This document shows positions 34,329-45,520 of a stretch of 64,000 bases of DNA, in pieces. Both the position numbers and the translations under genes were made by a program. Below the pieces are notes generated by a model. That model had not been told where the DNA came from. It made no database searches and was given only the letters and a program-made list of their open reading frames with translations. The number at the start of each line of letters is the position of its first letter. The stretch's first letter is position 1. Origin of the DNA: Pezicula radicicola (taxonomy: Eukaryota; Ascomycota; Leotiomycetes; Helotiales; Dermateaceae). The stretch spans positions 1,612,001 through 1,676,000 of the forward strand of contig PDUO01000004.1 in assembly GCA_003008705.1 (NCBI GenBank), read 5' to 3'.

Positions 34329-36543
34329 ATGATACAACGCACGACAAACCCGCCCACGGGCCCTAGACTTGGCTCTTCAAGCACACGAAGTCGCGGAGGA
34401 GGAATACAGAAGCGCCGGACTGGTCCAGTTCGGGTCGACAAAGATGGAGACTTACTTATGGATGCGGTGGACAAGAGCAAGGCTGGCAAAGGTCGTCTTG
34501 GAGCACCTGGAGCACCGAGGGGCCCAGCAGCTGCGCGTGGAGGCAGGGGGAATGCAAGAGGAAGTCTTACATCACAACGAGCCCAATCCGCAATCTTGCG
34601 AGGACTGGGTACCGACCAAGCCACCGTCCTGGAGTCTCGAGTGAGCAAAGGAAGTGATCGCACTACCTTGCGGGTTGATGGATTGAAAGAAAGCAAAGCT
34701 TCGACCAACTCGGATGGTGGTTTAAGCAGCCTCCTTGGTTTCCTAGAACGCAAGGCCAACGGACTGGACGCCAAATCGAAGAGGACCATCAAAATCAAAA
34801 AGGTATGTTTATCGCATTAATCGTGCGATCACTATGGTTATGCAACGTCGCCGTCGCACTACACTCGTTTCCTAGCCAAGAACCCACAACGAGGAGGAGA
34901 GCCTGACACATCCGCTATACCAATCCGTGATCCGCGATCGACACCAAGGTTGTTATACCTTGCTAACGTCGAATAGTCACACAAAGAGGGGGACTCGGTT
35001 ATTATCACTGCCAGCGCAGAGGATGCAGAGACTATCTTGAAGCTAAACAACTTTGTGTTCGCCGGCTCGGCTTTATCGATCCAAGAGTGCAACGCATCTT
35101 CTGCACCTCAATCCGGAAAGAAAGGAGAGAAGGAGGAGCTTTCTGATGCTGCTAGGGAAACCCAGGACAAGATCCGAGGAATTCTCAGCACTCGCTATGA
35201 TGCCAATCTGAAATTGCTCAATCTCTCAGCCCTTGGGCAAGATCAAGCTTTGCGGGACATGGGTTTCTTTGACGGAAACAATGCAACAGTAGCAAAGCTC
35301 TTTCCCGTCCTGATGATTGTCTGCGACCGTCTTTTCACCTCAGCTGCGGAGAAGCGTGAAGCCATTGTCAGTGTTACTTTAGCGGACAACGAGTTAGCGA
35401 GCGTGTCCCTTGTCAGCTCACTCGCCCGAACATTTCCTGACCTCCAAAATCTCGACCTTTCCAGAAACTCGTTCCCAGACCTACACTCTCTCCAACCTTG
35501 GCGCTCAAAGTTTAGAAAGCTGGAGAATCTCGTTTTGACTGGAAACCCCATGGAAGCACAATCGCCTGAGTACAAGAACGACATCATGCGGTGGTACCCG
35601 AAGCTCCAGTTTCTTAGTGGCATTCAGGTTCGAACTCCGCAAGAGGTAGTTGCAGCAGCCGAAGCTGCCAGATTCCCCATACCAATGAAGGGACCAGATT
35701 TCCGGGATATTGGCGGTGTCGGCGAGGGTTTTATTCGACAATTTATCACTTTATACGACACAGACCGTGCCGCGTTATTAGCAAGCTTCTATGATAGCGA
35801 ATCAGTATTCTCAATGTCGCTCAACACCTCAGCTCCGCATGCAGACCGTGCTGTTCCGCCCTGGACAGCTTACACCAAACATTCCCGTAATCTCACTAAG
35901 ATCACACACGCACCTACAAAACTCGCTCGAAGATATCGCGGTGCTCAAGCCATCAAAGAAGTTTGGACTTCTCTTCCGGCAACTCGGCATCCAGATCTTG
36001 CTACAGAGACAGCAAAGTACCTCGTGGACTGCCATGCCCTTCCAGGCCTGCCCGACCCTAGCGGCCAGAACCCTGGTGGTGTTGACGGCCTTACTCTAAC
36101 CATCCACAGCGAATTTGAAGAGGAAAATAAAACCGTTCCGGACAAGACCCTTCGAAGCTTTTCGCGAACTTTCATTCTTGGTCCTGGAGCACCCAACGGC
36201 CCACAGATCCGAGTCATCAGCGATGTCATGGTGCTTCGAGCATGGGCTCCACTAGCGCAACCTTCAGGCTCTGCGAACCCGGCAGGAGATATGGAGGTGA
36301 AGAAGCAGCAGGAAGAGATAACTGGAAAGTTGATGGAAATGACTAGGATGACGCCAGAATATGCACGCTTGTGCTTGAATGAGACTGGGTGGAATCTTGA
36401 GCAGGCGTTCGCGGCTTTCAATGCGAACAAGGTAAGAATATATTGTAAAGCTACTTCATGGTTTAGATACTAACTTCTTGCAGGCCAATTTGCCAGCGAA
36501 TGCTTTCATTGCAAATGGTTCAGCTGCCGGGCAGATGCTATAG
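34329..36543 (+). CDS. MEX67: mRNA export receptor Mex67 (NXF1 family)
   Basis: Exons 34329-34802, 34977-36431 and 36484-36543 encode 662 residues. Mex67 with Mtr2 carries mRNPs through nuclear pores. Visible order: an Arg/Gly-rich N-terminus (IQKRRTGPVRVDKDGDLLMD), an RNA-binding fold, leucine-rich repeats (LQNLDLSRNSFPDL, LENLVLTGNP), an NTF2-like domain (from about residue 385, FIRQFITLYDTDRAALLASFY) and a C-terminal UBA/TAP-C domain (TRMTPEYARLCLNETGWNLEQAF split here: MTPEYARLCLNE then GWNLEQAFAAFN), which binds FG nucleoporins. The last exon is only 20 codons. Intron 1 (174 nt) is three times the usual size. The start is the ATG at 34329, in frame with earlier open sequence that lacks similarity. 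Confidence 0.95.
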
Positions 36544-37467
36544 GCATGCTACATATCAGATTAGACATAGAGCATGGGGAAGCCCGGCGCACATACGGGC
36601 ACAAGGGTTGTATTGATGAGAACGGAATGAAATGCATAGGGAATCGGACTGGAGCTTTGACAACTGGTCGTTTTGAATGATTAAGCGTGGAGTTGGGGAT
36701 ATTTTGAGACTCTCACAGCACTATAGATGGTTCATAGGAAAATCAAAGCATAGCGTCACACTCATTCATGGTTCTAGGATTATACAGAAATTGAAGACGT
36801 GACAAAGCAAAATGACCAGATACGACGTCCTATTATATAAGTAGCTAGTGCTTGAGCTTTGTGCTCCAGAATTGACAGGTCTTGGCATGCTTGCTGGGGA
36901 TGACTCTGAGGTCGGGTTTAGAAGAGAATTTTCAGCGCGGAGGCTAGCGGAGATGCTTAAACAGGCTCTTTCAATTAGCAACGGTGATATGCTACAATAA
37001 AGTCAACAAAGACGCCACTCGCTCACTCCTCCGGGTCTAGTAAGGGGTTCGAGTGGGGTGTGCAGTACTGTCCTGTAGGTGCCGTCAAATCAAAATGCAG
37101 AGTCGCATGCACAGTGATCAGAATTGGCAGGTGCCATTGGCTGAAGACACCTCGATGCCCAGACCGAACTCAGGACGCCCTTGTTGTACATACATATTGC
37201 CGATATACAGAGGAAAGGCTGCCAGAGAAGAGAAGGAAAAACAGCAGATAAGACCACACCGATGCACCGACGGCCGGCGGGGCTAGCTATGAGCAAGAAC
37301 TTAATAAAGGTCGCCGACCGACAGCATTCATTCCATTTCTATCCTATCCTATCCTATTCTATCCTATCCTACCTTCAGTCCTGAATGAACTGAACTTACT
37401 TACTTGCCTTACCTACTTCACTGTAGACCTGGTATCCAATTAATTGATAATCAAGACTCTATCTACC
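36544..37467. other. Intergenic between MEX67 and the phosphatase
   Basis: No gene is recognised. It carries the MEX67 3' flank and the promoter and leader of the next gene, with a CTATC pentanucleotide array at 37.34 kb. Confidence 0.4.
37338..37372. repeat. CTATC pentanucleotide array
   Basis: About six tandem CTATC units with one CTATT variant, roughly 100 bases before the phosphatase ATG. Confidence 0.85.
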
Positions 37468-38991
37468 ATGTTGTCTAAGCAGATCCTCCTTCTCACCTCC
37501 CTCCTCCCTCTCATGCAAGCCCAAGAGACGATCCTCGGCGTTTACATCTTTCACCGTCATGGAGACCGCACCACCAAGGCTTATGCTCCCACCAGTCTAA
37601 CTGATCTTGGGTATGCTCAGGTCGCTTCGTCCGGTAGCTACTACCGTGAGCGGTACATCAATGGCAATGGGACTACTGAAATCTACAACATCAGCCCTAA
37701 CGTGGTGAAGCTCTCTCAGCTGAATGTCGAGGCGCCAGTCGACAACGTTCTGCAGAACTCAGCTGCTGGCTGGCTCCAGGGACTCTACCCTCCGGTAGGC
37801 GCCTCTTTGGGTAGTCAGACTTTGGCAAACGGCACAACTGTTCAGGCACCACTGAATGGCTTCCAACTCATTCCAGTCAATATTGTGTCCTCGACAGGAT
37901 CTACAACATCTTCATCTTCATCTACATCTGCAGAAAACTCAGGATGGCTCCAGGGATCAAGCGGCTGCAACAACGCTGTCATTAGCTCCAACAACTACTT
38001 TATCTCCGAGGACTACATGACTATGCTCAACAAGACATCAGCCTTCTACAAGTCTGTTCTGCCTGTCATAAACACCACATTCACAGCTGCACAAGACACA
38101 TTCAAGAACGCCTACACAAGTAAGTAAAGACAAAACCGGCTTCAGAATTCAAATACTAACTCACCACGTCCAGTCTGGGATTATATTCACGTGTCCACCA
38201 TTCACAACACCTCTATTCCATCTGATGACCTCTTGACCAATGAAACCCTCTTCCAGCTCCAGACTCTGGCCGATCACCATGAGTTCAACCTCGCCTACAA
38301 TGCCAGTGATGAGATTCGCGCAATTGCTGGCGCAACTTTGGCGGCCCAGATTCTCGCTCAACTCAACACTACTATCACCGGCAAGTCAGCACAACAAGTC
38401 GGTGTTCAATTTGGTGCTTATGCCTCTTTCCTATCATTCTTCGGCCTTGCCCAGCTTCCCGCCGTCTCGGTAAACTTCACTGGAGTTGTCGACTATGCGT
38501 CCTCCATGACCTTCGAACTCTTCACCAACGCTACTGTTAACTCTACATCCTACCCAAGCGAGGACGAGATCAACGTACGGTTCTTGTTCGCTAATGGTAC
38601 GGCTGCTGAGAACCCGCTCACAACTTACCCGCTCTTTGGTCTTAATCAGGACTCCGTTTCATGGCCCACATTCGTCGACCAGATGAATAAGTTCGCCATC
38701 GGAGACCAGGCTTCTTGGTGTTCTGCCTGCGGTAATACCACTGGAACATGTGCTTCTACCGCCGCATCTTCTTCCTCCTCCTCTTCATCTACCGCAGGCT
38801 CATCCAGCTCCGGGTCCGGACATCTGTCCAATGCAGTGGCTGGTGTCATCGGTGCTTTTGTCACCCTCGCTGTAATTCTTTTGATTACTGCCTTAGTTAT
38901 GATCGCTGGTGGTATGAGACTGGTTTCCAAGAAGCGCTTGGGTGCTGCCAACGGTGCTTCTCCAGCTGCGGCTTCTGGTGTCAAGGCTTAG
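37468..38991 (+). CDS. Membrane-anchored histidine-acid-phosphatase-like protein
   Basis: Exons 37468-38119 and 38174-38991 encode 489 residues. The N-terminus is a signal peptide (LLLTSLLPLMQAQ), followed at once by the clade-2 histidine phosphatase motif FHRHGDRTT with the nucleophilic His. Many N-x-S/T sites, a Ser-rich stalk (about 400-425) and one C-terminal membrane helix (GVIGAFVTLAVILLITALV) predict a type I surface or secretory-path protein. The usual second motif, HD before the FFGL helix, is absent: the matching place reads QFGAYASFLSFFGL. I also see no clear equivalent of the R-x-x-S region (it reads VLQNSAAGWLQGLYPP). The protein may therefore be a poor or inactive phosphatase. 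The chosen ATG starts the signal peptide; the intron is 54 nt. Confidence 0.85.
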
Positions 38992-41748
38992 TTATTCAAT
39001 GTCTTCGTCTTAAGGGATAATGGGAATATAATGGGAAAATAATGGGAATATATTAATGTACTAAAATGAAGAGACGGCCAAAATCTTAAGGAAATTTATC
39101 ACCGCTATTGAATTTTCTTTTTAAACAGATCAATAAATGCTGACAAATGACTATACTTTTGTTTGTAGATGTATGATACCTAGTGATACCTAGTTAGGAA
39201 ATAATCTATCTTTACTTCACCTCTTCCGGCGGGAGGGCAGTTTTGCAATAAAGCTAGCAGCCATTGTTTCAATTTCAGAACGTTTAAGAGGCTAGTTCGG
39301 AAAAGTAAGCAACTAATAAAAACACGTACCACCACGTACTGGTGGTTCATGGGTAGACTTTCAACCTGTTAGATGTTTTTTAAACCATTCTAACACATCG
39401 TTCTAATTCTAAGATGAGATGTGCAGCCCAAGCTGGAGGCTATTAGAAGCAACTTGAATTTATGTAAAATCCACCTGAACGGCTGTAGCCTTTTACTGAT
39501 ACAGACTAAGTTAATTCAGAACTACTTGGTTGGTCTTTACTTTTGTCTTTAGTCTGTTTTCTTCTGCACATCGGGCAAATCAGTTAATTCAAGAACATGC
39601 TATACCGTCTAAATTATAAAAAAGTGGCGATCTTGTGTGCTATTCAATACTAAAGGAGTCACACATCTGGTTCTTCTCTTCAACTTTTGTAAACCTTCTG
39701 ATATAGTTAACATAGTCCAATTAATAATACCACTTGAATTCACTGATTCCAGGCGAGGAATCCACTACTTGGAATTCTTAAAACTCTTCTTTTCTTGAGA
39801 TGCAATTGGTGTCAAATGCTAGCTTAGTGATACACTCAGCTCTACTCAATTACCAGACTTAACCTTTTAAGTAATCTAGATCACCTACCCGAAAATGTCT
39901 AGTGATAGTCATTTCTAGTTCTAAATGTGATGAATTGGAGTAGTGCTCAAGAGTATCTAGATAATAAATACATCGAAAGGAGTCTAGAAGTGCTTACTTA
40001 CGTGATAAGCAGGGCGAGTCGAACAAATATTTCCATACGATACGTTGTGGAGATACCTTGCGATAGGATATTTATGTTGATAGCATGTTGAATACAATTT
40101 TTTTTGGGTAACTATGCCGACGTACATATGGACCGCTTAATTCGTGTATTTAATTCCTAGATTCATGGAATGAGTAACCAGTTTACTTAAGTTGAGGAAT
40201 TCATTTTTCGAGATGATCCAGCTGACTTGAGTAACTCACTTCAGGTAACTCACGTAACTTAAGTAATATAATTATCGTATCTTAAGCTACCACAGTCAGG
40301 TTGGTGCAGTTAGGGATTCATGACCTCATCGGCATCGGCATCGGCCCAGCTCGTTGATGTTATTGCTAAGCGAGATGGCGAAAGGGGCTCGATATTCGCC
40401 TTTTTTTTTTAAACACAGGTAAAGTAAACCGTTAGTTCGGTCTCAATTATATTTTATCTGCGTAACTTCAAACAGAGTACAAAGAGGTTGTAAAAAGGTA
40501 AGATCTAGTACCTTCTAAACACTCCTCCTCCACCCCTAAAAAGCAACAAGAAAAGGATAAAGTGGGCAGCTGGACAGCCTCCTACTTGAGTGAATATATT
40601 CGAATTGTACCACGCTCCTACTCTGACACTTCTGCCTCAGTAGAAGTGATTCATTAGACTTCAAAGCAGCTAAATTCCTTATACGAAATGATGTCAAATT
40701 TACTAGGTAGTCACTCCGTTCTCAGAAGTATAAAAATCTAAATAATGATTAATCTTTCTAACTTGTCACTTAGCTACATTATCTGCTTCCACAAATACCC
40801 GAATAACCGGCTCTTAATACAACAAAATAGAAATACTTCTGTTCAGTCAACTACCTATGACCCTATAATAAACTAGTATAGCCCCAATTCAAAGTAGCTA
40901 TATGATAGTAAAACCTGCCTTCTGAGAAGGCTAAGTAGGCCTACCGAGATTTCCACAAGAACATAAAAGTAGTGAAAACGCTTCATCTACTAGTATTTTA
41001 CTCCCACTCTGCCCCTGTCCTTTTCTGCAGCGGTCTGTTTATTCCGCTAGCCCAGTTAGCTCGCTAATTTTATGTATGGTGTCTTCCCCTAGTGTTTTCT
41101 TTTCTTTTCTTTTTCCTTTAGACTAGTTGATTTTGTATAAGAAAACTAAATTTGATCTAAATTATCAGGCTAAGATGTTTGTGCCTTCTGATGTTCAATG
41201 TAGTGATGAGAGTCTTTTCGGCTTATTTACCGCTGCGTTTTTGGAATACACATAGTGGCACAGAAGACTATTATCTAATCTATGATTAGATAAGTAGATA
41301 AAGTTTTTTTTGTTTGCAGAAGAATTTGCTCAATGGAAATATTATAGATTTCATCTGTGATATTGTGGTGCTCGTCGAGGAAAGCCTTAGAATGGCTCTT
41401 CTAGTACGGTCCCGTTTGGAATCTCAAGCAGCCAAAAAAAAAACTAGAGGGGCTGGTAGATCTCATTTCATTCCCCTGGTATATTCATGGATTTCCCGCA
41501 CGTAGGATGGACTAGAGGGACATGGATCAATTCACATTATCTCATAAGGAACATGTTAATGGTGGGTAACCAGCCAAATGGCCAGCATGTCTGAGTTTCT
41601 ATTATCTCTGTTTATCTATGAGTGTGTTCCTCGTAGTACAGCTAAGGCCCTCTAGTTTAGGTACTGCGTTTCATCCGAGAAATTATGTACCGAAGAAATG
41701 AGTCCTGTCACCTCAACCAAAAATGAGAAAAGGGACGGATAAAAGAGT
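38992..41748. other. AT-rich gene-free island, probably degenerate repeat DNA
   Basis: This 2.75-kb block is visibly more AT-rich than the flanks, has only trivial open frames and is full of TA-rich words. It contains a MITE-like element at 40.1-40.3 kb and an AATGGGAATAT tandem at its left edge (39014-39052). I interpret it as old transposon sequence altered by C-to-T mutation, but no transposon protein can be read. Confidence 0.5.
40115..40334. mobile_element. MITE-like element related to the one at 0.8 kb
   Basis: The left end TGCCGACGTACATATGGACC followed by GCTTAATTC aligns well with the left end of the intronic element at 809 (CCGACG-AC-ATG-ACC-CTTAATTC). The right end reads GGATTCATGACCTCATCGGC, whose reverse complement starts TGCCGATGAG. 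The middle has GAGTAACTCACTTCAGGTAA, close to the 27.1-kb element's internal repeat. A short GGCATC tandem abuts the right end. There is no coding frame. Confidence 0.5.
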
Positions 41749-43632
41749 CTACATCCCAAGGATAGACATTTGTCGCCTCAAAGGTGATGCACTAATGCTG
41801 CTTTCCTCGCTCTCGTAAAAAGCTGAGTCGGTATCGATATCCCACTCAACTTCCTCCTCCTTATTCTCTTCTGCGCCATCCCAGCCCTTTTGCATGGCAC
41901 CGCGAGAGTTCCATCTTAGAGTTCTCGAAACGCTATCAAACCAATCTGCATTGGATCGAGTAACCGTTGGGAATGGATACTGCGATGCTGCAATGGTAAC
42001 ACAATCACCTTGCTTCAGTTCTACGCGACCTTTGCCGTCGAAAGAACAATATGCCGTAGCACGAGAATGGCGTGGGATAGAAACGCGGAGGAGAAGGCTG
42101 TCGGAAAGGATCATCGGGCGGAAGGACAAGGTGTGAGGACAGATGGGGGTGAGTAGGATAGCGGGGATATCTGGGTGGACAAGGGAGCCACCAGCGGATA
42201 GAGAATAAGCTGTTGATCCAGTAGGCGTAGAGAAGATACAACCATCGGCTTGGACAACGGTGAGAAGCTCATTGTCACCATAGAGCTCAAGGTTGGAAAC
42301 ATAGGGAGATGGTCCACGGTCGATGACAAGCTCGTTGAGAACCTCAAATTGTTCGCCTTCTACCATGTCTTGGCCCTTTCCATCTCTGTAAACAGTGCAG
42401 GTAAATCGCATACGGAGATTTACTCGCATACCGTCTTCGCCCATAACCTTATTCAGATGCTCCTTGAAACGATCATACTCAAAGTTTGTCAAGAAACCTA
42501 GACTTCCTAGACTGAATGACAAAATCGGGGGTACGATACGTTGGAAAAGCCATGATGTGAATAAGACGGTACCATCTCCACCAAGAGTAAGAACTAAATC
42601 GAACTTCTCGGGTTGGCTCCAGCAAAGATCTGGCGACCAGTACTTTAATAAGTGTTGGAAGCGGGGTTGACCCTCCAACATGGCGGCAGCACCAAATCGC
42701 TTGGAATTACGTAACTTGGCATCAACATAAACATTGACGCCGAGATCTGAACCATAGCGGGGTGTAGACATCAACCACTGTGCAAGATCTTTGGTCAAGT
42801 GAACTAATTGATTGTCCCGAGCCTTGGTCACAATCATGACATTTCGAACAGCTCTTTTGATAGGACGACGCTGCAACTGCTTGGAAACCTCTCGGACACC
42901 AGTAGCCGTTTGCATGAGCCGGGAGTGTGACATCCATTCGTCATCCTTGATCTCCTCAAGGACTTTGTCAATGTTGACGGCATCGTCGAACCGCTGATGG
43001 TAAAAGCATGGGGATTGAAGAGCTGGGAAACGAGCCGTTGAAGGGGTTGCATTTCTTCCGGCTAGATCAGACAGTGCTGCTGAGAGCTTCTGAGACGATG
43101 CCGTTCCTGGCCGGACTTCCTTATTTTTCTGTTCTGCAATCATGTCGGACAACGAAGACGCAAGAGAAAGGTTATTTGGGTTGTGGTTTCGTCCGGCTGA
43201 TGCCAAAGCTTTCATAATAGTCTGTCTGGGAACTGCTTCTACTGATAAAGCGTTCTTGCGGTGGCCTTGGAAGCTCTTGGCAGGCCGTGAAGGGAACGCC
43301 GGAGACACTGGTACTGAGGCAGACTCGGTGGGAGAGTTGCCCCCTACCGTGGTGGCAGCAGAGAAAGAGGATTCTGAGGGCTCATTTTCGTGGTCGATAG
43401 TGTCTGCAACTGTGTTTAAGGAGCCCAGCTGGAGCGCGTATTCGCGTAGGAGGGTATCACCAATCTGGGGTGCGGCACCATTTAAGACATTGTACTTGGA
43501 GGAAGGTTGTGCGTGTGCGGCAGTGGGGGAGAGGACCTTGGGCGTCGAGAGCTCATCGATCTTTGCGAGTGGAAGGTTGTCGGGCTTAGTCAGAGCAGGG
43601 TGAATTGAGGTTGGAGACCGGATGTCGGACAT
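41749..43632 (-). CDS. UTR1: NAD+ kinase (ATP-NAD kinase, Utr1-like)
   Basis: A single exon of 627 residues. NAD kinase makes NADP+ from NAD+ and ATP. A Ser/Pro/Thr-rich, probably disordered N-terminus (1-220) precedes the kinase domain: LGGDGTVLF at about 349-357, LGSLGFLTNF at about 375-384, NELVIDRG at about 433 and the nucleotide-binding STPTGSTAYSLSAGG at about 468-482, then HPDIPAILLTPICPHTLSFRP. The C-terminal tail is acidic. There is no evident mitochondrial presequence, so a cytosolic Utr1-type rather than Pos5-type enzyme is inferred. The start is the ATG at 43632; the frame extends upstream only to non-ATG codons. A GATGAGC array lies 115 bases before the ATG. Confidence 0.93.
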   Translation of the reverse strand: MSDIRSPTSIHPALTKPDNLPLAKIDELSTPKVLSPTAAHAQPSSKYNVLNGAAPQIGDTLLREYALQLGSLNTVADTIDHENEPSESSFSAATTVGGNSPTESASVPVSPAFPSRPAKSFQGHRKNALSVEAVPRQTIMKALASAGRNHNPNNLSLASSLSDMIAEQKNKEVRPGTASSQKLSAALSDLAGRNATPSTARFPALQSPCFYHQRFDDAVNIDKVLEEIKDDEWMSHSRLMQTATGVREVSKQLQRRPIKRAVRNVMIVTKARDNQLVHLTKDLAQWLMSTPRYGSDLGVNVYVDAKLRNSKRFGAAAMLEGQPRFQHLLKYWSPDLCWSQPEKFDLVLTLGGDGTVLFTSWLFQRIVPPILSFSLGSLGFLTNFEYDRFKEHLNKVMGEDGMRVNLRMRFTCTVYRDGKGQDMVEGEQFEVLNELVIDRGPSPYVSNLELYGDNELLTVVQADGCIFSTPTGSTAYSLSAGGSLVHPDIPAILLTPICPHTLSFRPMILSDSLLLRVSIPRHSRATAYCSFDGKGRVELKQGDCVTIAASQYPFPTVTRSNADWFDSVSRTLRWNSRGAMQKGWDGAEENKEEEVEWDIDTDSAFYESEESSISASPLRRQMSILGM

Positions 43633-43746
43633 ACTGAATGGAGATTGAGGATTCGAGACTAAGAGGGGGGCGTGCTCGGATTTAGAGTTCCACCGGGGGG
43701 CGGAAGCAATTCGTAATACAGTAACTGTACCGGTAGGCAACGGAGG

Positions 43747-43788
43747 GATGAGCGATGAGCGATGAGCGATGAGCGATGAGCGATGAGC
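43747..43788. repeat. Six perfect copies of GATGAGC
   Basis: Six head-to-tail 7-mers, 115 bases upstream of the NAD kinase start codon, in its likely promoter or leader. Confidence 0.95.
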
Positions 43789-44040
43789 GATGATGCTGGG
43801 ATCTAACGTTTCCTTTTCGGACAGCGAGCGACGCGTGTTGCTTAAATGGGCCTGAACTGTTCTGTTCGAGTCCGGAGGGAGGGAAGGGGGGTTGGTTGTA
43901 GATGCCGGCCTATAAAGCCAAGAGCACTATACTATTATTCTTTCTGCAGATCGTTAGCTTCTTTCTAAAGATAATAAAATTATTAGTTTCCACTTCCAGC
44001 TCCCCGAAGAACTTCTAGCTCCACCCATCTTGAACAAATC

Positions 44041-44071
44041 TGATGTGATGTGATGTGATGCGATGCGATCC
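44041..44071. repeat. TGATG/CGATG pentanucleotide array
   Basis: Four TGATG followed by CGATG units in the NAD kinase upstream region. Confidence 0.85.
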
Positions 44072-45520
44072 GAACACAAACACACACGCGCGCCGGGTAA
44101 ATTTCTTGGAGGAAAAGGGGAAATAGTGACGCAGGGCTGCATAGAGTTCTGGATGATGTGAACTTACACAATTGGGAGGCTGTCTGATAAGCGAATAAGG
44201 CTGCAGGATCTGTGTGATTGTGGCTTCCAAATTCAAACTATAGCTATAATATAATCCAAAACAAGTCGTCCGGCGGCGGCAAGAAAAAAAAAAGATATAA
44301 GATAAACGTCTCGTGCGTGATAGTGATAGTGATCTTCGCTGCAGGAAAATTGGGAAATGGACCTCGTTGGTCGGCTGAAATGCAGGAACTGGCAACAAAA
44401 ATCCAAGGGACTGGACGAATGAGGGTATCTGAGAATATGAACGCCGTCTATTCTATTTCGACTCCGGGAAATGCAACAAAGAACGAATTGAGTTATCTAT
44501 GAGTGTAGAGGTGACATGTAAACGGCGGGTAAGAATGATAGAAACGAAGAGGGAAAAAAAAGGGGGCAAATGGCAGGCAGTGGCCGCACGAGCTACCGGA
44601 GCTCTGCTTGAAGGTGTTGGCTGGTGAGTTGGGTCTGGTGAGGAAGACTAAGGAACAAAAAGGACATTACGAAAGTTTGCATTTGTCTTTCTTATACAGG
44701 AGCCTCCAAAACCTCATTTCCAGAGGATCTAGCCGAGCGGTTTGATGGACCCCCGTCTCAAAATCACGACGTGACAGGCTAGCGTTTTCAGTGCGCGTGG
44801 CGAGCTCAAAAGCCATCAAGCAATAGCATAACGTTTCGGGCCTAACGACCAACGACACGGTGACTTTGGGAGCAAATAATCACAGTTGGGTAGTATAGCC
44901 GGGTGATCATACGCTGTCAACGCCGCCAAGTGCGTATGCGGACATACTCGGCCATCTGATAATACGGTGAGTACCAGGGAATTGGGAAAGCTTCGAGCCT
45001 CTAGACAAACACTCTCCCGCGCCTGAAAGATAAGAGTCTCACACCCTGAATATGAACATGTGTCAGTGATCCCAGATCTTAGAAACCGGAAGCTGTTTTG
45101 CGACGTTCATTGGGGACTGAGAGCGGATGAAACCTCGGCTCTGTCAGGGGGTGGCCTGGGCAGGCTCATCCTAAACAAGACTTGGATCCCGCACAAGTAT
45201 CTAATCACCTAAATCTCCGGAACTGATTCCGTGAGACGGTGAGGCTTCTATATTTACAACAAATCCTCTGTGAGAGAATGTAACCTTCAATTGGGAAAGG
45301 TCTGTCCCTAGCCCATTGGATCTCTGTAGGCTTTTGATAGCCGCTTCTGACATGTGGGCCTGAGACGCAATGCCATTGCTGGATCTGCTTTCTATCGAAT
45401 CCTCGATAACCTTGTGTTGACTTGCGGTGGACGTGTGACTTTGCAAGACTCAAGACTTGAGACGTCCCCGAAGTGTGGAGCCGCCGCCGCATTTCAAGAA
45501 TGGTCCTCAGCTGCGGACGA

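Larger units (their letters stand above)
43633..45520. other. Intergenic, NAD kinase promoter to RRP46 3' flank
   Basis: I see no convincing gene. A minus-strand frame at 45201-45446 follows the RRP46 stop but looks like its 3' flank. Two tandem arrays lie at 43.75 and 44.04 kb. Confidence 0.4.

Noticed and set aside
43633..43740. Upstream extension of the NAD kinase frame (36 codons)
   Set aside because: It has no ATG (only a TTG at 43740) and no recognisable sequence; the ATG at 43632 is used.
45201..45446. Minus-strand ORF after RRP46
   Set aside because: No similarity recognised, no clear start context; best read as RRP46 3' flank.
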